Source: Legionella sp. PATHC035 (lineage in GTDB: Bacteria; Pseudomonadota; Gammaproteobacteria; Legionellales; Legionellaceae). Taken from it: a stretch of DNA of 64,000 bases. The notes under the pieces were generated by a model. It saw only the letters and a list, made by a program, of their open reading frames with translations. It did no database searches and had not been told where the DNA came from. Position numbers and translations under genes: made by a program. Location of the stretch: contig NZ_JAPHOT010000001.1 in the NCBI RefSeq assembly GCF_026191115.1, positions 434,001 to 498,000 of the forward strand. The letters are read 5' to 3'. Numbering within the stretch: the stretch's first letter is position 1; each line of letters opens with the position of its first letter. Positions 17,206 through 26,773 of the stretch are shown one piece after another.

Positions 17206-18051
17206 ATGTCCAAATATCGCATAGAACGCATGACGCGTGACGAAGTTTCAGTCGCTGTGGAATGGGCACGAAAAGAAGGTTGGAATCCAGGCTTAAATGA
17301 TGCAGAGTGTTTTTATCAAACCGATCCGCAGGGTTTCTTCGCTGGTAAATTAAATGGTCAAATTATTGCGGTGGGTTCTGCTGTAATTTATGACGAACAT
17401 TTTGCTTTTTGTGGTTTTTATATAGTCGATAAAAAATACCGCTCTCAAGGTTATGGGATGGAGTTAACTCGCGCACGTTTAGCTTATGTTGGAGATCGGA
17501 ATGCAGGTATTGATGGTGTACTCGCTATGGTCGAAAATTATGCAAAAATAGGCTATCAATTCGCCCATAGTAATGCCCGTTATGCATTAGAGCACTCACA
17601 GTTAAGCCCCAAAATCGATTCGCATCTAGTTGATCTAAAAAGCGTATCGTGGGATCAGATACTCCAATATGACCGTCACTATTTTCCTGCCCCCAGAGCA
17701 AAATTCCTATCCGCTTGGATTCAACAAAATAAGGCATCAGCGATTGGTTATATTAAAGAAAATCAATTAAAAGGTTATGGTGTCATTAGAAAATGTTTTA
17801 AGGGTTACAAAATAGGTCCATTGTTTGCAGAAAGCCCTTTCATCGCCGAAAAACTTTTTGAACAATTGGTTGATTATGCTCATGGTGAGACTGTCTATCT
17901 GGATATTCCAGAAAATAACCCCTTAGCGGTCGATTTAGTCAATCAATATCGCATGACTAAAGTATTTGCTACTGCACGAATGTATTTAAAAGGAGCACCA
18001 AAACTGTCTAACGTGGGTATTTATGGCGTTACCACTTTTGAATTAGGATAA
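17206..18051 (+). CDS. GNAT acetyltransferase with C-terminal Acetyltransf_18-type domain
   Basis: Residues about 1-125 form a GNAT fold. The acetyl-CoA loop reads KYRSQGYGMELTRARL, close to the (R/Q)xxGx(G/A) rule. Residues about 135-278 match the second domain found in YitH-like proteins (DUF1248/Acetyltransf_18), with RAKFLSAWI and GYGVIRKCFKGYKIGPLFAE. The acceptor is unknown. Its stop is 2 bp before the start of the PuuE-like deacetylase gene, so the pair is very likely co-translated and may act on one amide or amine substrate in sequence. No clear ribosome site precedes the ATG. Confidence 0.85.
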   Translation: MSKYRIERMTRDEVSVAVEWARKEGWNPGLNDAECFYQTDPQGFFAGKLNGQIIAVGSAVIYDEHFAFCGFYIVDKKYRSQGYGMELTRARLAYVGDRNAGIDGVLAMVENYAKIGYQFAHSNARYALEHSQLSPKIDSHLVDLKSVSWDQILQYDRHYFPAPRAKFLSAWIQQNKASAIGYIKENQLKGYGVIRKCFKGYKIGPLFAESPFIAEKLFEQLVDYAHGETVYLDIPENNPLAVDLVNQYRMTKVFATARMYLKGAPKLSNVGIYGVTTFELG

Positions 18052-18053
18052 CC

Positions 18054-18926
18054 ATGAGGGATTTAGTGGGCTATGGGCCAAAAGACAAAAATTTGTACTG
18101 GCCAAATAAAGCAAAGATTGCCATCAATTTTGTAATTAACTACGAAGAGGGAGCTGAATTAAGCCCAATGAATGGCGATGCACACGCTGAAACGAGTGGT
18201 ACAGATTTTCCATTTGTTCCAAAAGCCAAAGGCCAAAGAAATTTCAGTGTAGAATCCTTTTATGAATACGGTAGTCGAGTCGGAATATGGCGTCTTCTAC
18301 GCCTATTCGATCACTATAAAATACCTCTTACTTTTTTTGTCTCAGGTCAAGCATTGATACTGAATCCCTTATTTGCTAATTATCTTGCCGAACGGGATCA
18401 TGAGGTAGCGGGACATGGATGGCGCTGGATAAATTACACCCATATTCCTAGACGAGTTGAAAAGAAGCACATCCTTTTGTGTGTTGAAACGATAGAAAAA
18501 CTTACTGGACATAAACCGAAAGGCTGGTACACAGGTCGGCGCAGTGAAAATACACGGGAGTTATTGCTTGAGCTCGGCGGTTTTACTTATGACTCAGACA
18601 GTTATGCTGACGAATTGCCTTATTATATTAATAAACATCTCGTAATCCCCTACACTCTGGATTGCAATGATTTTCGATTCACTACAACGCCTGGCTTTTC
18701 AAGCGCCCAACAATTTTATGACTCGTTGATGAATACATTTCATTATCTTTATCAGGAAAAACGTCTTGCCATCATGACCATAGGCTTACATCCACGCCTG
18801 AGCGGAAAACCCGACCGTTGTCTTGTCTTAAAACAATTTTTAGATCATTTAACCCAGTATCAGGACATTTGGATCACAAAACGTATCGATATAGCTCATT
18901 TTTGGATGCAAACTTCCCTTCCATAG
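18054..18926 (+). CDS. puuE: PuuE-like polysaccharide deacetylase family protein (putative allantoinase)
   Basis: The 290-residue product starts RDLVGYGPK and has INYEEGAELSPMNGD, both typical of PuuE-type, metal-independent allantoinases and their relatives in the NodB fold. The HGWRWI motif near residue 121 and the later GLHPRLSGKP agree with this subgroup. PuuE hydrolyses allantoin to allantoate, but no other purine-breakdown gene is nearby. The tight linkage to an acetyltransferase gene suggests a different amide substrate. The symbol marks the family, not a proven activity. Confidence 0.8.
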   Translation: MRDLVGYGPKDKNLYWPNKAKIAINFVINYEEGAELSPMNGDAHAETSGTDFPFVPKAKGQRNFSVESFYEYGSRVGIWRLLRLFDHYKIPLTFFVSGQALILNPLFANYLAERDHEVAGHGWRWINYTHIPRRVEKKHILLCVETIEKLTGHKPKGWYTGRRSENTRELLLELGGFTYDSDSYADELPYYINKHLVIPYTLDCNDFRFTTTPGFSSAQQFYDSLMNTFHYLYQEKRLAIMTIGLHPRLSGKPDRCLVLKQFLDHLTQYQDIWITKRIDIAHFWMQTSLP

Positions 18927-18977
18927 GTTAGTCCTTGGCCTAACATTTCCTAAATACCAATTCATCATGCGGTTTTT

Positions 18978-18995
18978 GTTGGGCCAAGGCCCAAC
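18978..18995. terminator. hairpin between converging puuE-like and flgL genes
   Basis: GTTGGGCC, AA, GGCCCAAC is a perfect 8-bp stem in the 84-bp gap between the two converging genes. Neither side has a strong T-run, so termination in either direction is plausible but not certain. Confidence 0.5.
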
Positions 18996-19010
18996 TTACA
19001 ATTTGTTGAA

Positions 19011-20249
19011 CTATATAAAATTGAAAACAGATAATCCCTGTATCATCACAAAACTTTGTTGGGCGACTTCCAAATTATATAACTCTTGTTTAAATTCAGA
19101 AGCGGCGACTATAGGATCGACTTCTTGTAATCGCTTCAATGTAATTTTGCTTTGTTCAATTAAATCAGTGTTTGCTACATCCGCATGATCTAACTGATTT
19201 AAACGAGCGCCCAAATTGGCTCGAGCATCCAAGATGGTGCTTAATGCACTATCCAATTGCGCCAGTAGTTGATTGTTCACGGTTGTTGCTGCTGCCTTTT
19301 GCGCTGCGGTTGAATAAGGTTGATTCAAGTTATTTATCATATCCTGTATTGTGGCAAAAACAGAGTCATTCTGAGAGGGAGTGATCAAAAAGGCGTCTCC
19401 AGGTGCAGGTGTACCTGAAACAACCATTGCCATGCCGTTGAAACTAACGGTCATTCCTTCCTCATATAAAGGTGCATCATCAGGTAGTCCTGATGGAGGA
19501 ATAACATTACCACTTGCTGCACCGCTGACCATAACAACCAGATTACCTTGTGAATTCAATGCAAAGCTCATTGTATAATTGTCTGGCACATAAGCTGAAG
19601 GATCAGATACAGAACCTGCAGTTACTGTTGCAGTTCCTGTATTAAGAGTTCCTGTTTGTTTAATAGCAAATTGACCATTCCCATTAGGAATACGCATAAA
19701 AAGACCATCGCCAGGATCATTGATGGCCATTTGAAAACTACTCCCAACGAGCTGGAAACGCTGTGTGCTATCCCCATTATAAACATATTGCCCTGAGGCA
19801 TTCATTGAAAAGGGTAATGTAGCGGTTTGCCCACCACTAAACATATAATCACCATTAATATCTTTTGTATTGGCATAATCGACCAACTCGTTCAAGATGA
19901 TAGTCGCCTCAATTGCTAATGCCTTACGATCCTCTTCAGATAAAGTGGTATTACCTGCCTGAACCTGAATATCACGCAATCGTTGTAAACTCGTTGTGCA
20001 ATCATTTAAGACCGATTCCTCCATACTCAGCGCACTATCCGCACTTTCACGGTTTTTTTGCAGGAGTTCGGTAAAACTGATGCGCTGGTTCATGAGCTCA
20101 ATTTGCGCAAAAGCGATAGGATCATCTGATGAATAACGCACTCTTAAAAAGTTTTCCTCGAGCTGCTCCTGAAGTTTAGCTACCTGTGTTTGCTTGAGTA
20201 ATAAACTATCAATACTATTCCGATAAATTTGATTGGTTGAAATACGCAT
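19011..20249 (-). CDS. flgL: flagellar hook-filament junction protein FlgL (HAP3)
   Basis: The protein joins the hook to the filament as the outer of two junction rings. The N-terminus (MRISTNQIYRNSIDSLL) and the C-terminus (ELYNLEVAQQSFVMIQGLSVFNFI) are the helical D0/D1 segments shared with flagellin, which coil together. The central part is longer than in E. coli FlgL (412 residues in total) and includes a beta-rich insert around residues 165-300, ending GDAFLITPS. Last gene of the flg operon; flgK ends 3 bp upstream. It is probably exported by the flagellar type III system with a FlgN-type chaperone, which is not in this window. Confidence 0.95.
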   Translation of the reverse strand: MRISTNQIYRNSIDSLLLKQTQVAKLQEQLEENFLRVRYSSDDPIAFAQIELMNQRISFTELLQKNRESADSALSMEESVLNDCTTSLQRLRDIQVQAGNTTLSEEDRKALAIEATIILNELVDYANTKDINGDYMFSGGQTATLPFSMNASGQYVYNGDSTQRFQLVGSSFQMAINDPGDGLFMRIPNGNGQFAIKQTGTLNTGTATVTAGSVSDPSAYVPDNYTMSFALNSQGNLVVMVSGAASGNVIPPSGLPDDAPLYEEGMTVSFNGMAMVVSGTPAPGDAFLITPSQNDSVFATIQDMINNLNQPYSTAAQKAAATTVNNQLLAQLDSALSTILDARANLGARLNQLDHADVANTDLIEQSKITLKRLQEVDPIVAASEFKQELYNLEVAQQSFVMIQGLSVFNFI

Positions 20250-20252
20250 TTA

Positions 20253-22199
20253 TCACCTCATTATTTGAAAGAGTAAGTCCATCATTTGATTGGCGATTTC
20301 CATTAACTTTGCTGCAGCTTCATATGCTTGCTTGAACTGTAATAAGTTTTCTGCTTCCTCATCAAGATTTACACCACTGATACTATCCTGATAATCAACA
20401 GATTGCTTATATAAAATCTGAAACGCATCAGAACGATTTTTAGCCTCATTGGTTTGGCTTCCTGTCTCAGAGAGCAAATCAGAATAAACATCAAAAATTG
20501 TTTCAGTGCCGTTGGAAAAAATATTTTGTTGTTGAATTCCAGCTAGCAGTAATCCATTGCGGTTATCACCATACCCCCCCTGATTGTACTGTGCAGTAAA
20601 CTGATCTCCAGCATTCGGTGCCCCGGATAAAGTAATGGAATAAGATGGGTTGGTAGCATTTGGAATCTGAATCACATTATCGGTGTTGGGAACAAATGGG
20701 AGTGGCCCCGTTGTAATACCATCAGTAACATTGATCAGATTGAATTGAGTGGGAGAAATAAAATCAATAGTATATTGTTTCGTGACCTCAGTAGTATTTA
20801 AAATAGGACCTAAAGCTATTTGGCCTTGACCAGTGTTACTGAGAGATGCACTGGTTTGCACGGGGGATGCGAGGGCTAACTGACGAGGATCCTTCATTAG
20901 CAAAGCAAATTTGTCCGCTGCGCCACGTGTCGGCATGATTGTAAACGAATCATTATTTCCTAAATTACCGATGTTATCTACAGTAATGGTCATGCCATCA
21001 ACTACAATTTGTCCGGCGGGTGGAGCTGGGGGGTTGCTTGTCCAATTTAAGGTCTCTGCGGAGCCGTCAGAATCACGAATGAGTGTTACCTGATTCAACC
21101 CTGCATTAGTGACAACTAATTGATAATCAGTAATTTTAGTTTGTGTTATGTCAGAAATGTTCACTGACAATACTCCAGATCCTGTATTTGTCGCTGCTGC
21201 AACTGAGCGATTGAGTTGCATAGCCAGAGTATTGTAATCAGTAAAAATGTTCTGTCCCAGTTGGTTATTTAAATCCATACCTAAACTATTCTGAGCATTG
21301 AACGTCTGTGCCAAACCAATTGCCATTTGTCCTATAGTTTGACTGGCTTTAGATAAAATATTTCGTTCATAACTCAATAGCCCCCCCAAAGTCCCACTGG
21401 ATAATTGATTGGTTATTTCTGTTTGTCCCGCACCATTATCCAATAAAACATGAGTACCCTGCGCTGTTATTGGGTCAAAACTAACTGATAAAGCTCTTTG
21501 AGTTGTTCCGATCACTAACATTTGACCACTACCAATCCCCACATCCACCATCCCGTTATCCTGTTCTACTACAGTTAAATCAGAATACTGGGATAATTCT
21601 TTGAGTAATTCATCGCGTTGGTCCAGTAAATCAGGAGAGTTCGGCGAGTTGGTTATTTGCGCATTAACTGCTGCAAGACTGGAAGTTAATTGATTAATTG
21701 TATTTGCTATTTCTTTAATCTGCGCTGTCGAGTTTGCTTGATATTCATCCAGATTTTGCTGCAAAAACAAAAATTGACTTGCCAATAATTGACTTTGACT
21801 CATCATCACATTGCGTGAGGCTACATTGTCTGGTGCATTGTTTAATTGACCTAATGAATCGAAAAAGGACTGCAAAGATACAGAAAGACTGCTGCCATCT
21901 TGAGAAAGTAGTTTATTAATTTCCAAGGCCTGCTGGTAAAAAGTATCATATTGGGATTTAACACTTAATGTACTTCTTACTTGGGCATTCGCAAATTGAT
22001 CTACGTTACGATACACATTGTTCACAGCCACGCCTGTACCGATAAAAGATCCTGCAAAACTTCTGACTGGATTTGGAGCAAATTGAATGCTTTGTCTTGA
22101 GTACCCTCCTGTTTTGTAATTTGCAATATTATTTCCAGTAACACTCAATGCGTTTTGAAAAGCATTCATTCCTGAATAAGCAATACTTAGTATTGACAT
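20253..22199 (-). CDS. flgK: flagellar hook-associated protein FlgK (HAP1)
   Basis: The protein forms the first junction ring on the hook. The N-terminus (IAYSGMNAFQNALSVTGNNIANYKTGGYSRQ) is the conserved rod/hook-family motif, and the C-terminus has EEAENLLQFKQAYEAAAKLM. The 648 residues include a central insert with a beta module (VDGMTITVDNIGNLGNNDSFTI) resembling one in FlgL. The start is supported by CAGGGAG upstream. A 102-bp gap separates it from flgJ, so it could have its own promoter, although I found no convincing sigma-28 site there. Confidence 0.95.
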   Translation of the reverse strand: MSILSIAYSGMNAFQNALSVTGNNIANYKTGGYSRQSIQFAPNPVRSFAGSFIGTGVAVNNVYRNVDQFANAQVRSTLSVKSQYDTFYQQALEINKLLSQDGSSLSVSLQSFFDSLGQLNNAPDNVASRNVMMSQSQLLASQFLFLQQNLDEYQANSTAQIKEIANTINQLTSSLAAVNAQITNSPNSPDLLDQRDELLKELSQYSDLTVVEQDNGMVDVGIGSGQMLVIGTTQRALSVSFDPITAQGTHVLLDNGAGQTEITNQLSSGTLGGLLSYERNILSKASQTIGQMAIGLAQTFNAQNSLGMDLNNQLGQNIFTDYNTLAMQLNRSVAAATNTGSGVLSVNISDITQTKITDYQLVVTNAGLNQVTLIRDSDGSAETLNWTSNPPAPPAGQIVVDGMTITVDNIGNLGNNDSFTIMPTRGAADKFALLMKDPRQLALASPVQTSASLSNTGQGQIALGPILNTTEVTKQYTIDFISPTQFNLINVTDGITTGPLPFVPNTDNVIQIPNATNPSYSITLSGAPNAGDQFTAQYNQGGYGDNRNGLLLAGIQQQNIFSNGTETIFDVYSDLLSETGSQTNEAKNRSDAFQILYKQSVDYQDSISGVNLDEEAENLLQFKQAYEAAAKLMEIANQMMDLLFQIMR

Positions 22200-22301
22200 A
22201 ATTATTTGCTCCCTGACCTATTCTTCAAACGTCCTGCAAAAATGTCCTATTTTTTATTACACCATTTTTATTAAGCACAATCCATCACAGCAAAAACCCC
22301 T

Positions 22302-23195
22302 TTAAACTTGTTCTGCTCGCTCGCAACGTTGTATTGCCTGATTTAATTCATCTCCATGATAAATGGATAAAATTTTTGTACTGTAATCAGGATCGGTGGC
22401 ATAGCCCGCCTTATGCAGCTCATTAACAAACAGTTCGGGATTTGCGGCACTGGCTAAAGCATTTTGATATCGGTCATTTCCTTTAATTAAAGAAATATAA
22501 TCATTAAAGCTTTGCTCCACAGAGGGGTATTTTCTAAATGATGCATTGATTTTAATCGGTGTGTCTGCAATGTATTCCGTTGTTGTCACATTAACTGAAT
22601 CAAACTCTTTGCTGTTACCTGATTTAATGTTGAATAAATTGTTACTGCTGGCCCCATTAGCATCCTTTGTAACAAATTTTCCCCACCCTGTTTCTAATGC
22701 GGCTTGAGCCATTAAAATTTTAGGATCCAAACCAATAATTGATGCGGCTTGTTTGGCTTTGGGCCAGATCGATTTGACAAACTCATCAATGGTGCTCGTT
22801 GATTTGTCTTGCTCTTGTTTCACAGGCTTTGCGGATATTGAGTCAGAATTAACCGTCTCTGTTCCTCTTTTTTCTGTTGGTTCTGCATTAGGCAAATTAT
22901 GCTCCATTTGTTTTGCAAGCATCTCGGCTAAACCAACACCTTTAGAATTGGCAATAGTACTAGCATATTGAGCATCCAACATATCCTGAAAGGTTTCCCT
23001 GTCCTTACCTCTAAATGGACTCGATTCTTCAAGAAAATGCTGTCCCATACGCATGCTTTTCAGCATGGATTGCAAGAATATCCCTTCAAATTGTTTCGCT
23101 GCCTCAGGTAAGGCCTCTTTTGCATTATTTTGTGCTTGAACTTTGAGTTCATTCAATGCACTAAAATCACTGGTTGCAATTCCCTGTACCGTCAT
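22302..23195 (-). CDS. flgJ: FlgJ, rod-capping protein with peptidoglycan hydrolase domain
   Basis: A two-domain protein. Residues about 25-100 are the rod-cap domain (AAKQFEGIFLQSMLKSMR), followed by a Ser/Lys/Glu-rich linker. Residues about 140-290 are the glucosaminidase/muramidase domain, with AQAALETGWGKF carrying the catalytic Glu and then NNLFNIKSG. It caps the growing rod and opens a hole in the wall for it. The dual form is usual for beta- and gammaproteobacteria. It follows flgI by 46 bp in the operon. Confidence 0.95.
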   Translation of the reverse strand: MTVQGIATSDFSALNELKVQAQNNAKEALPEAAKQFEGIFLQSMLKSMRMGQHFLEESSPFRGKDRETFQDMLDAQYASTIANSKGVGLAEMLAKQMEHNLPNAEPTEKRGTETVNSDSISAKPVKQEQDKSTSTIDEFVKSIWPKAKQAASIIGLDPKILMAQAALETGWGKFVTKDANGASSNNLFNIKSGNSKEFDSVNVTTTEYIADTPIKINASFRKYPSVEQSFNDYISLIKGNDRYQNALASAANPELFVNELHKAGYATDPDYSTKILSIYHGDELNQAIQRCERAEQV

Positions 23196-23241
23196 CTTAA
23201 TCCTCTATCTTTATGGATCCTGTTTACCAATATAATCCTAG

Positions 23242-24345
23242 CTATATCACGATTAAAGTAGCATTTAAAGCACCCGCTTGTTGTAGTGCTTCAAGTATCG
23301 CGATCACATCAGCAGGTGTTGCTCCTACAGCATTAATACCTCGAACGATATCCTTTAATGTAACACCCGGTGGTAAAACAAAAGCATGATTATTTCTTTG
23401 TTCAATGGAAACTTGTGACTGTTGGGTCGAAACCGTACGTCCACGTGCAAAAGCATTGGGTTGGCTTATCACAGGGGTTTCAGTCACGCTCACCACTAAA
23501 TTTCCATGTGAGACCGCCGCTGATTTGACAATCACATTAGAAGAAATAACCACCGTTCCTGTACGCGCATTAATAATAATTTTTGCTATTGCCTCAGCGG
23601 GTTTAAATTCAATATTTTCTAACACTGAAACATAGTCGACACGCTGGGACATTTTTTTGGGGGCAGTTACAACGACCGATGTCGCATCTAAAGCTCGAGC
23701 AGTTCCTGGTCCCATCATTTCATTAATGGCATCGCACATGCGTTTTGCTGTTGTAAAATCAGGCATGTGTAAATTGAATGTTAATTCTTTTGTAAAATAA
23801 AAGGGATTAGGTATATCGACCTCAATAGTCGCACCATTTGGGATTCGTGCTCCACTAGGAACATTTACGGTAACACTGGTACCATCGCTTCCCGCTGCAC
23901 TTACCCCGGAGACAATCACATTTCCTTGAGCCACTGCATAAACTCGCCCATCAGCTCCTTTCATTGGGGTCATCAATAAGGTGCCGCCTAATAAGCTTTT
24001 AGAATCACCAATAGAAGACACATTAACATCCATAGCTTGTCCCTTTTTCATAAAAGAGGACAAACTCGCAGTCACCATAACTGCTGCCATATTTTTTGAA
24101 TTAAGCTTAGTTCCCGGTTGGATGTTTACCCCTAATTGGGTCAGCAAGTTTGCAAAAGTATCTTCGGTATATCGTGTTCCGGTTTTATCTCCAGTACCAT
24201 TTAAACCAACCACCAAACCATAACCTACTAGTTGGTTGGTGCGAACACCAGCCAAAGTAGCAATATCTTTAATTCGCTCACCATAAACCTGATTTGCAAT
24301 CAAGTTTATCGCCAACATCCATGTAATTATCAGCAATCGCCGCAT
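23242..24345 (-). CDS. flgI: flagellar P-ring protein FlgI
   Basis: Forms the periplasmic bushing ring around the rod. It has a Sec signal peptide (residues 1-22, [20 protein letters not shown]), then the family core [29 protein letters not shown]. The C-terminus has [34 protein letters not shown]. Its 367 residues are normal for the family. A perfect hairpin lies in the 138-bp gap between it and flgH, which may tune the amount of message past flgH. Confidence 0.96.
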   Translation of the reverse strand: MRRLLIITWMLAINLIANQVYGERIKDIATLAGVRTNQLVGYGLVVGLNGTGDKTGTRYTEDTFANLLTQLGVNIQPGTKLNSKNMAAVMVTASLSSFMKKGQAMDVNVSSIGDSKSLLGGTLLMTPMKGADGRVYAVAQGNVIVSGVSAAGSDGTSVTVNVPSGARIPNGATIEVDIPNPFYFTKELTFNLHMPDFTTAKRMCDAINEMMGPGTARALDATSVVVTAPKKMSQRVDYVSVLENIEFKPAEAIAKIIINARTGTVVISSNVIVKSAAVSHGNLVVSVTETPVISQPNAFARGRTVSTQQSQVSIEQRNNHAFVLPPGVTLKDIVRGINAVGATPADVIAILEALQQAGALNATLIVI

Positions 24346-24426
24346 TACAATTTTTCCTTTTTAATTGATAATGGTTAAAAGCACCCATAGTGAACCGCGC
24401 TGCTTTACCCCTGCTTTGTCTCTTGA

Positions 24427-24450
24427 CCATTCCTGCTTAGCCAGGAATGG
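24427..24450 (-). other. perfect hairpin between flgH and flgI
   Basis: CCATTCCTG, six-base loop, CAGGAATGG is a 9-bp perfect stem inside the largest gap of the flg operon (24346-24483). It has no T-run on the minus strand, so it is more likely a processing, stability or attenuation element than a full terminator. Confidence 0.55.
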
Positions 24451-24483
24451 GATGATTGTTTCTACAAAGTCCTTTATCTCAAA

Positions 24484-25179
24484 TTAAGTTGGGAATAATG
24501 GACCCCACATAAATCGCGACAGCCAACCCTGTGCGTTTGTATTGTTGACTTGGCCTGTGCCACCATATGCAATACGCGCATTTGCTAAACGGTCTGAGGT
24601 GATGGAGTTATCCGCTCTGATATCCTGAGGACGAATAATCCCTGATAATCGCACATATTCTTCCCCTTGATCGATTTTAACCCACTTTTCGCCTTGTACG
24701 ACCATATTACCATTGGCCAACACTTGAGATACGGTAACTGAAATACTTCCTGCTAATTTATTATTCTGTACCGCTTGTGCAGATCCATTGAATTGTCGTT
24801 GATTGTTCAAGTCAAAATCCATGCTGTAACCACTACCAAAAGAAATAGGCCGTCCTAAAAACAGTTTGTTCTTGACTACGTTGGTATCTCTTTTCATCTG
24901 CTGCAGTGTTGCGTTTTTTGATGCGTTCGTACTTTCAACTAAAAATACTGTAATTATGTCCCCTTCGTGTCGCGCTCTTGGTGTTTCAAAAAGTGGTAAG
25001 GCAGTTTCCGCGCTATAAATTGCACCCGACTCTTTCCTTAATTCCTTGGGGTCAGGTGTGGTAGGATATGTAGGCGCAAACTCTGGATCCTTCCCACGCT
25101 GAGGAGGATTTAAAAGTTCACACCCACTCAAAAGAATCGCAAAGGAGCTTGCAACAAGCAAATTAAATAATTTCATCAA
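24484..25179 (-). CDS. flgH: flagellar L-ring lipoprotein FlgH
   Basis: Forms the outer-membrane ring of the basal body. The signal peptide ends with the lipobox LSGC (Cys 20), so it is lipidated. The family motifs are ITVFLVESTNASKNA, then VQGEKWVKIDQGEEYVRLSGIIRPQDI, and ARIAYGGTGQVN near the end. The length of 231 residues is typical. It starts 10 bp after flgG. Confidence 0.96.
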   Translation of the reverse strand: MMKLFNLLVASSFAILLSGCELLNPPQRGKDPEFAPTYPTTPDPKELRKESGAIYSAETALPLFETPRARHEGDIITVFLVESTNASKNATLQQMKRDTNVVKNKLFLGRPISFGSGYSMDFDLNNQRQFNGSAQAVQNNKLAGSISVTVSQVLANGNMVVQGEKWVKIDQGEEYVRLSGIIRPQDIRADNSITSDRLANARIAYGGTGQVNNTNAQGWLSRFMWGPLFPT

Positions 25180-25189
25180 TGAAATCTTC

Positions 25190-25975
25190 TTAAACGGTTT
25201 GATTTAAGTATTGCAGCATGTTATCCACTGTCTGGATACCCTTTGCCGTAATCTCATAGCTTCTTTGTGCTTGAATCATATTGACTAGCTCTTCAACCAC
25301 ATTCACATTCGATGCTTCTAGAGAACCTTGTAACAAGGTACCAACACCTGAATTTCCTGGGTTATTTAATGTGGCTGCACCGCTTGAAGCCGTCTCTGTA
25401 AACAGGTTTTGTCCAATAGGTTGAAGTCCTGCTGGGTTAGTAAAATTCGCTAATTGAATGGTTCCAAGAACAGTAGGAGTATTACTTCCAACTACTGTAG
25501 CGCTCACCACCCCTTCCGTACTAATCGTTACACCCAGAGTCTGCGCAGGAATATTTATTGCGGGTTGCAATGGATACCCATTCATATTAACGAGCTGTCC
25601 TGTACTATCAACTGTAAAAGTACCATCGCGGGTATATGCTTGGGTACCATCAGGCATCAATATCGTAAAGAAACCTTGACCTTGTATCATCAGGTCATAT
25701 GGATTGCGTGTATTTTGCGCACTCCCCTGTTCAAATATTTTTTCAGTAGCAGCTAAATGAACTCCTGACCCTGCATTAATCCCTGTTGGAATTAAAGAGT
25801 TCTCGGAAGATTGAGCCCCCGCCTGGCTTGTATTTTGATACAGTAAATCCTGGAATATTGCTCTATCCTTTTTAAAGCCAGTTGTATTGACGTTTGCCAA
25901 GTTATTGGCAATTGTAGAAATATTTTTTTCCTGGGCTTCCAAGCCTGATTTACTTACCCATAATGCTGGTTCCAT
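25190..25975 (-). CDS. flgG: flagellar distal rod protein FlgG
   Basis: Builds the distal rod of the flagellum. It begins MEPALWVSKSGLEAQEKN with the rod signature ISTIANNLANVNTTGFKK, includes the central PYDLMIQGQGFF and ends with the conserved ALEASNVNVVEELVNMIQAQ-type motif. At 261 residues it has the family length. It lies between flgF and flgH in the usual order and is exported without a signal peptide by the flagellar secretion system. Confidence 0.96.
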   Translation of the reverse strand: MEPALWVSKSGLEAQEKNISTIANNLANVNTTGFKKDRAIFQDLLYQNTSQAGAQSSENSLIPTGINAGSGVHLAATEKIFEQGSAQNTRNPYDLMIQGQGFFTILMPDGTQAYTRDGTFTVDSTGQLVNMNGYPLQPAINIPAQTLGVTISTEGVVSATVVGSNTPTVLGTIQLANFTNPAGLQPIGQNLFTETASSGAATLNNPGNSGVGTLLQGSLEASNVNVVEELVNMIQAQRSYEITAKGIQTVDNMLQYLNQTV

Positions 25976-26019
25976 GGAGATCCCTCCGCAATTGTTCTTT
26001 CTTGTAAACTAAAATGGGG

Positions 26020-26763
26020 TTATTCGTGCAATACTTGTGCCAATTTTAAAAAATTGTCTTCGACCGTAGACATTACTTTCATGTGGGCATCATACTCACG
26101 CCCAGAGGTAATCATTTCTACCATCTGATCAATCGCGTTAACGTTCGAGCCTTCAATAGCACCACTTCGTACCTGAACACTGGCGTCAGCAGCAGCGGGA
26201 GTACCACCATTTTTTAATTGGTAAAGCCCCTCTGAACTCTTAACAATATTATTTTTATCTAGAGTAACAAGCTTAATTCTATCTAATACTGCGGCGCTAT
26301 TGGGGTCGCCACCGAGTGGCACAATTGTAATCGTACCATCAGCACCAATGTTTATTTCTTGAGCTGGAGGAATTGAAATAGGTCCCCCATTACCCAAAAC
26401 AGGATGCCCAGAGGCAGTTGTTAATAACCCATTGACATCCAAGCGTAAATTTCCAGCCTTTGTATACCCCTCTTTGCCCTGTCCATTACTCACTGCAAAC
26501 CAACCGTTACCCTCAATTGCAATATCAAGGTTTCGTCCAGTTGTCGTAATATCGCCAGGGCTCAGATCCAGTGCATTCTGCTTTTGTATCGCAAAGGCTG
26601 CGCCGCTGTCCGATCCACCCATATTTGCATACATGGTTTGAGCTTGATACATATCCGCTTTAAATCCAGGAGTGTTTACATTCGCCAAATTATTGGCGAT
26701 TATTTCCTGACGCTTAAAACCAATTCGTCCGCCACCTGCAGCATTATATAAGATAGGATCCAT
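26020..26763 (-). CDS. flgF: flagellar proximal rod protein FlgF
   Basis: A proximal rod subunit. It carries IIANNLANVNTPGFKADM near the start, LDIAIEGNGWFAVSNGQG in the middle and GAIEGSNVNAIDQMVEMI near the end, all typical of rod proteins. At 247 residues it is normal. It follows flgE by 10 bp and precedes flgG by 44 bp. Confidence 0.95.
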   Translation of the reverse strand: MDPILYNAAGGGRIGFKRQEIIANNLANVNTPGFKADMYQAQTMYANMGGSDSGAAFAIQKQNALDLSPGDITTTGRNLDIAIEGNGWFAVSNGQGKEGYTKAGNLRLDVNGLLTTASGHPVLGNGGPISIPPAQEINIGADGTITIVPLGGDPNSAAVLDRIKLVTLDKNNIVKSSEGLYQLKNGGTPAAADASVQVRSGAIEGSNVNAIDQMVEMITSGREYDAHMKVMSTVEDNFLKLAQVLHE

Positions 26764-26773
26764 GAGTTACCTC

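Noticed and set aside
22200..22301. Sigma-28 promoter for flgKL
   Set aside because: A TAAAGGGG word exists on the minus strand, but no GCCGATAA-like -10 is at the right distance.
23405..24223. Long antisense frames inside flgI and other flg genes
   Set aside because: They are mirror frames of well-conserved genes in a codon-biased operon.
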